Positions 4,785 through 6,265 of a DNA stretch of 6,265 bases are shown here, in pieces (position 1 is the stretch's first letter; every line of letters starts with the position of its first letter). Made by a program: the position numbers and the translations under genes. The stretch covers positions 1 through 6,265 of the forward strand of contig JAYUOV010000049.1 in assembly GCA_043760535.1 (NCBI GenBank). The letters are read 5' to 3'. Origin of the DNA: JAZKFT01 sp043760535. GTDB lineage: Bacteria > Bacteroidota > Bacteroidia > Chitinophagales > Chitinophagaceae. The notes beneath the pieces were generated by a model, which was not told where the DNA came from, made no database searches, and was given only the letters and a program-made list of their open reading frames with translations.

Positions 4785-6265
4785 ATGCAAACACATAACA
4801 CCAATAGTTTAGCCGCCACCGGCCAGTTGCTCCGCCTCAAAGGCATTACTTATCAACCCCAGCAATTAAAAGGCGACCTCCTCGGCCACCCCGATTACCC
4901 AAGTCTATTTGCTGTACACCATGTGCTGAACCAATATGGCCTGGCCAATAGCCCGGTAGAAGCAACGGCCGAATACCTCGACGAATTGGGGCAACCCTTT
5001 TTAGCCTATATGCAATTACCCGGTATTGGTAACGATTTTGCAACAGTAAACCGGGTACATAATGGCAGTATTACCTATACCAATACCAAAGGCAAACCCG
5101 AAACCATCAGCCGGGAAGATTTTTTAAGCAAATGGAAGAATGTGGCGGTGATTTTGAAAAACGACGACAGTCAACCGTTTACTGACAATGCCCAAAGTGC
5201 CCCGGTTCGTGTCCCCACGAACCGGAATATCTTCACGAACCGGAATGCAGGCCTTTTGGCACTGATAGCCCTCTTTATTATTGCCACATTAAACGCAGCC
5301 ACGCCGTTTATTTTTGCACCCTGGTTATTACTTAAATTATGCGGCCTTGCGGTTACCGTATTATTACTGATGTACGAGGCCGACCGCCAAAACGAAACCG
5401 TAAAGCAGTTTTGCAGTGCCGGCAAAACCATTAACTGCGATGCCGTACTACAAAGCAAGGGTGCCAAAATAGGCTCCTTTAGTTGGAGCGAAATGGGCTT
5501 TGCCTATTTTGCCGGCACCTTTTTATACTTGTTGCTTACTGCCAACAGCCCAAATGCCTGGCTGCCGCTTGCCCTGCTTTCTTTACTGGTACTGCCTTAT
5601 ACTGTTTACTCTATCTATTACCAGTACAAGATAGTAAAGCAGTGGTGCAAGCTTTGCCTGTCTATACAAGGCATTATTTTGGTTGAAGCGGTATTTACTT
5701 TATCGGCAATCGTATTGCCAGCCGATTGGCAGGTTTTTAACTGGCAGGTAGCATTGCTATTGTTGCCGCTGTTGGCTTTGCCATTGGTTAGTTGGCTGGC
5801 ATTAAAGCCAGCATTGCAAAAAGCTGCTACGGCAGATGGCTATAAATATGCGTATATACGCCAGCAAAATAACCCCGAAGTATTTACTGCCATGCTACAG
5901 CGGCAAGCAGCGGCACCAGCAGGTTATGAAAAATGTGGCTTACTGATGGGCAACCCCGCTGCCACCCAAACCATTATAAAAATATGTAACCCCTATTGTG
6001 GCCCTTGTGCCAGTACCCACCCTATATTAGAAAATATTGTGGCCAACCACTCTGTAAAAATGTACATATTATTTACCGGCACTAATAATGAGGCAGATAA
6101 GGGCGGCCTTGTAGCAAAGCATTTTATAGCACTCTACCAGACAATGGGGGCTCAGGCCGCACAAATTGCCATGCATTATTGGTATGGCAGCGAAAAAAAT
6201 ATATTGAAACTAAGAGAACAATACCCTGTAATAAATGCAGATAACGAAGCGGTAAGCAAACAATT
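4785..6265 (+). CDS. C39-like / VKOR / thioredoxin fusion, 3'-truncated
   Basis: The frame is open from the ATG at 4785 to the window edge (493 full codons), with no stop. Residues 1-126 resemble a C39 peptidase fold (LLRLKGITY, HPDYPSL at 35-41, PFLAY, a late DFLSKW) but contain no cysteine at all, and the HF expected near residue 84 is DF, so it is a non-catalytic relative. A linker (127-155) follows. Residues 156-340 form a VKOR domain of about five or six membrane segments, with loop cysteines C210 and C218 (the spacing of human C43/C51) and the CKLC active site C288/C291 at a membrane edge. The C-terminal part holds a DsbA/thioredoxin-like domain with CNPYCGPC; C405-G-P-C408 is the redox pair. 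The protein should form disulfides in secreted partners, passing electrons from the thioredoxin domain through VKOR to quinone. This architecture is known in Bacteroidota, where it often accompanies peptide maturation or export genes. It is clearly richer in GC than the genes to the left. Confidence 0.85.
   Translation, partial: MQTHNTNSLAATGQLLRLKGITYQPQQLKGDLLGHPDYPSLFAVHHVLNQYGLANSPVEATAEYLDELGQPFLAYMQLPGIGNDFATVNRVHNGSITYTNTKGKPETISREDFLSKWKNVAVILKNDDSQPFTDNAQSAPVRVPTNRNIFTNRNAGLLALIALFIIATLNAATPFIFAPWLLLKLCGLAVTVLLLMYEADRQNETVKQFCSAGKTINCDAVLQSKGAKIGSFSWSEMGFAYFAGTFLYLLLTANSPNAWLPLALLSLLVLPYTVYSIYYQYKIVKQWCKLCLSIQGIILVEAVFTLSAIVLPADWQVFNWQVALLLLPLLALPLVSWLALKPALQKAATADGYKYAYIRQQNNPEVFTAMLQRQAAAPAGYEKCGLLMGNPAATQTIIKICNPYCGPCASTHPILENIVANHSVKMYILFTGTNNEADKGGLVAKHFIALYQTMGAQAAQIAMHYWYGSEKNILKLREQYPVINADNEAVSKQ
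5202..5246. repeat. Palindromic repeat inserted in frame in the VKOR gene
   Basis: CCGGTTCGTG (5202-5211) and CACGAACCGG (5216-5225) form a perfect 10-bp stem around TCCC. The right arm, with the following AAT, recurs after 18 bp (CACGAACCGGAAT at 5216-5228 and 5234-5246), giving the protein repeat TNRN at residues 145-148 and 151-154. The stem fills exactly eight codons. It lies in the linker between the C39-like and VKOR domains, where extra residues are tolerated. It looks like a small palindromic element captured inside a coding sequence. Confidence 0.6.

Noticed and set aside
4846..5043. Minus-strand open frame of 65 codons
   Set aside because: Antisense to the C39-like domain of the VKOR fusion gene, with a low-complexity glycine/arginine-rich translation typical of a shadow frame.
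4785..5165. Active C39 leader peptidase
   Set aside because: The fold pattern is present, but there is no cysteine in the domain and the catalytic histidine position is occupied by aspartate, so peptidase activity is not supported.
5171..5467. Minus-strand open frame of 98 codons
   Set aside because: It lies wholly inside the VKOR fusion gene, whose frame shows clear domain motifs; its own translation has no recognisable pattern.
5483..5686. Plus-strand open frame of 67 codons
   Set aside because: It overlaps the VKOR membrane segments in another frame and shows no family pattern.

Overview
The window looks like chromosomal DNA from a member of the Bacteroidota, probably close to the Chitinophagaceae. 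This is inferred from four things: Bacteroidota-type -7 promoter boxes (TAnnTTTG), start codons without Shine-Dalgarno sequences, AT-rich intergenic DNA, and gene families typical of the phylum, above all a C39-like/VKOR/thioredoxin fusion. No rRNA, tRNA, insertion-sequence transposase or CRISPR array is visible.

Layout. Positions 131-1723 (+) encode a multi-pass membrane protein resembling a GT-C glycosyltransferase. It converges on, and overlaps by 16 bp, a small SAM-dependent methyltransferase (1708-2208, -). Upstream of that on the same strand lie a COG4947-type alpha/beta-hydrolase esterase (2302-3024, -) and an SGNH/GDSL hydrolase (3067-3678, -), which has a perfect -7 box just upstream. 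The SGNH and esterase genes are probably co-transcribed; the methyltransferase may be the last gene of that unit. From about 3708 to 4215 there is no gene. Part of this gap (3861-4162) is packed with short GC-rich palindromes and a longer nested inverted repeat, like a decayed REP-type element or a structured RNA. An XRE-family regulator (4216-4542, -) follows. It is separated by about 240 bp from a divergent large gene (4785 to the window end, +). This last gene has no stop codon inside the window. It encodes an inactive C39-peptidase-like domain, a VKOR membrane domain and a DsbA/thioredoxin-like domain.

How the right-hand genes may work together. A perfect 13-bp inverted repeat (4603-4631) sits between the XRE gene and the divergent VKOR fusion gene and overlaps a consensus -7 box facing the VKOR gene. 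The simplest reading is an operator through which the XRE protein controls itself and the disulfide-forming membrane protein. VKOR fusions of this kind in Bacteroidota are often found near peptide maturation and export genes, so the continuation beyond 6265 is the place to look for a larger system. The VKOR gene also carries a small palindromic, repeated insert in frame, in the linker between its first two domains.

Three start codons were placed inside longer open frames (esterase 3024, SGNH 3678, XRE 4542), because the longer frames begin with TTG, TTG and GTG and the internal ATG fits the protein family or promoter better.
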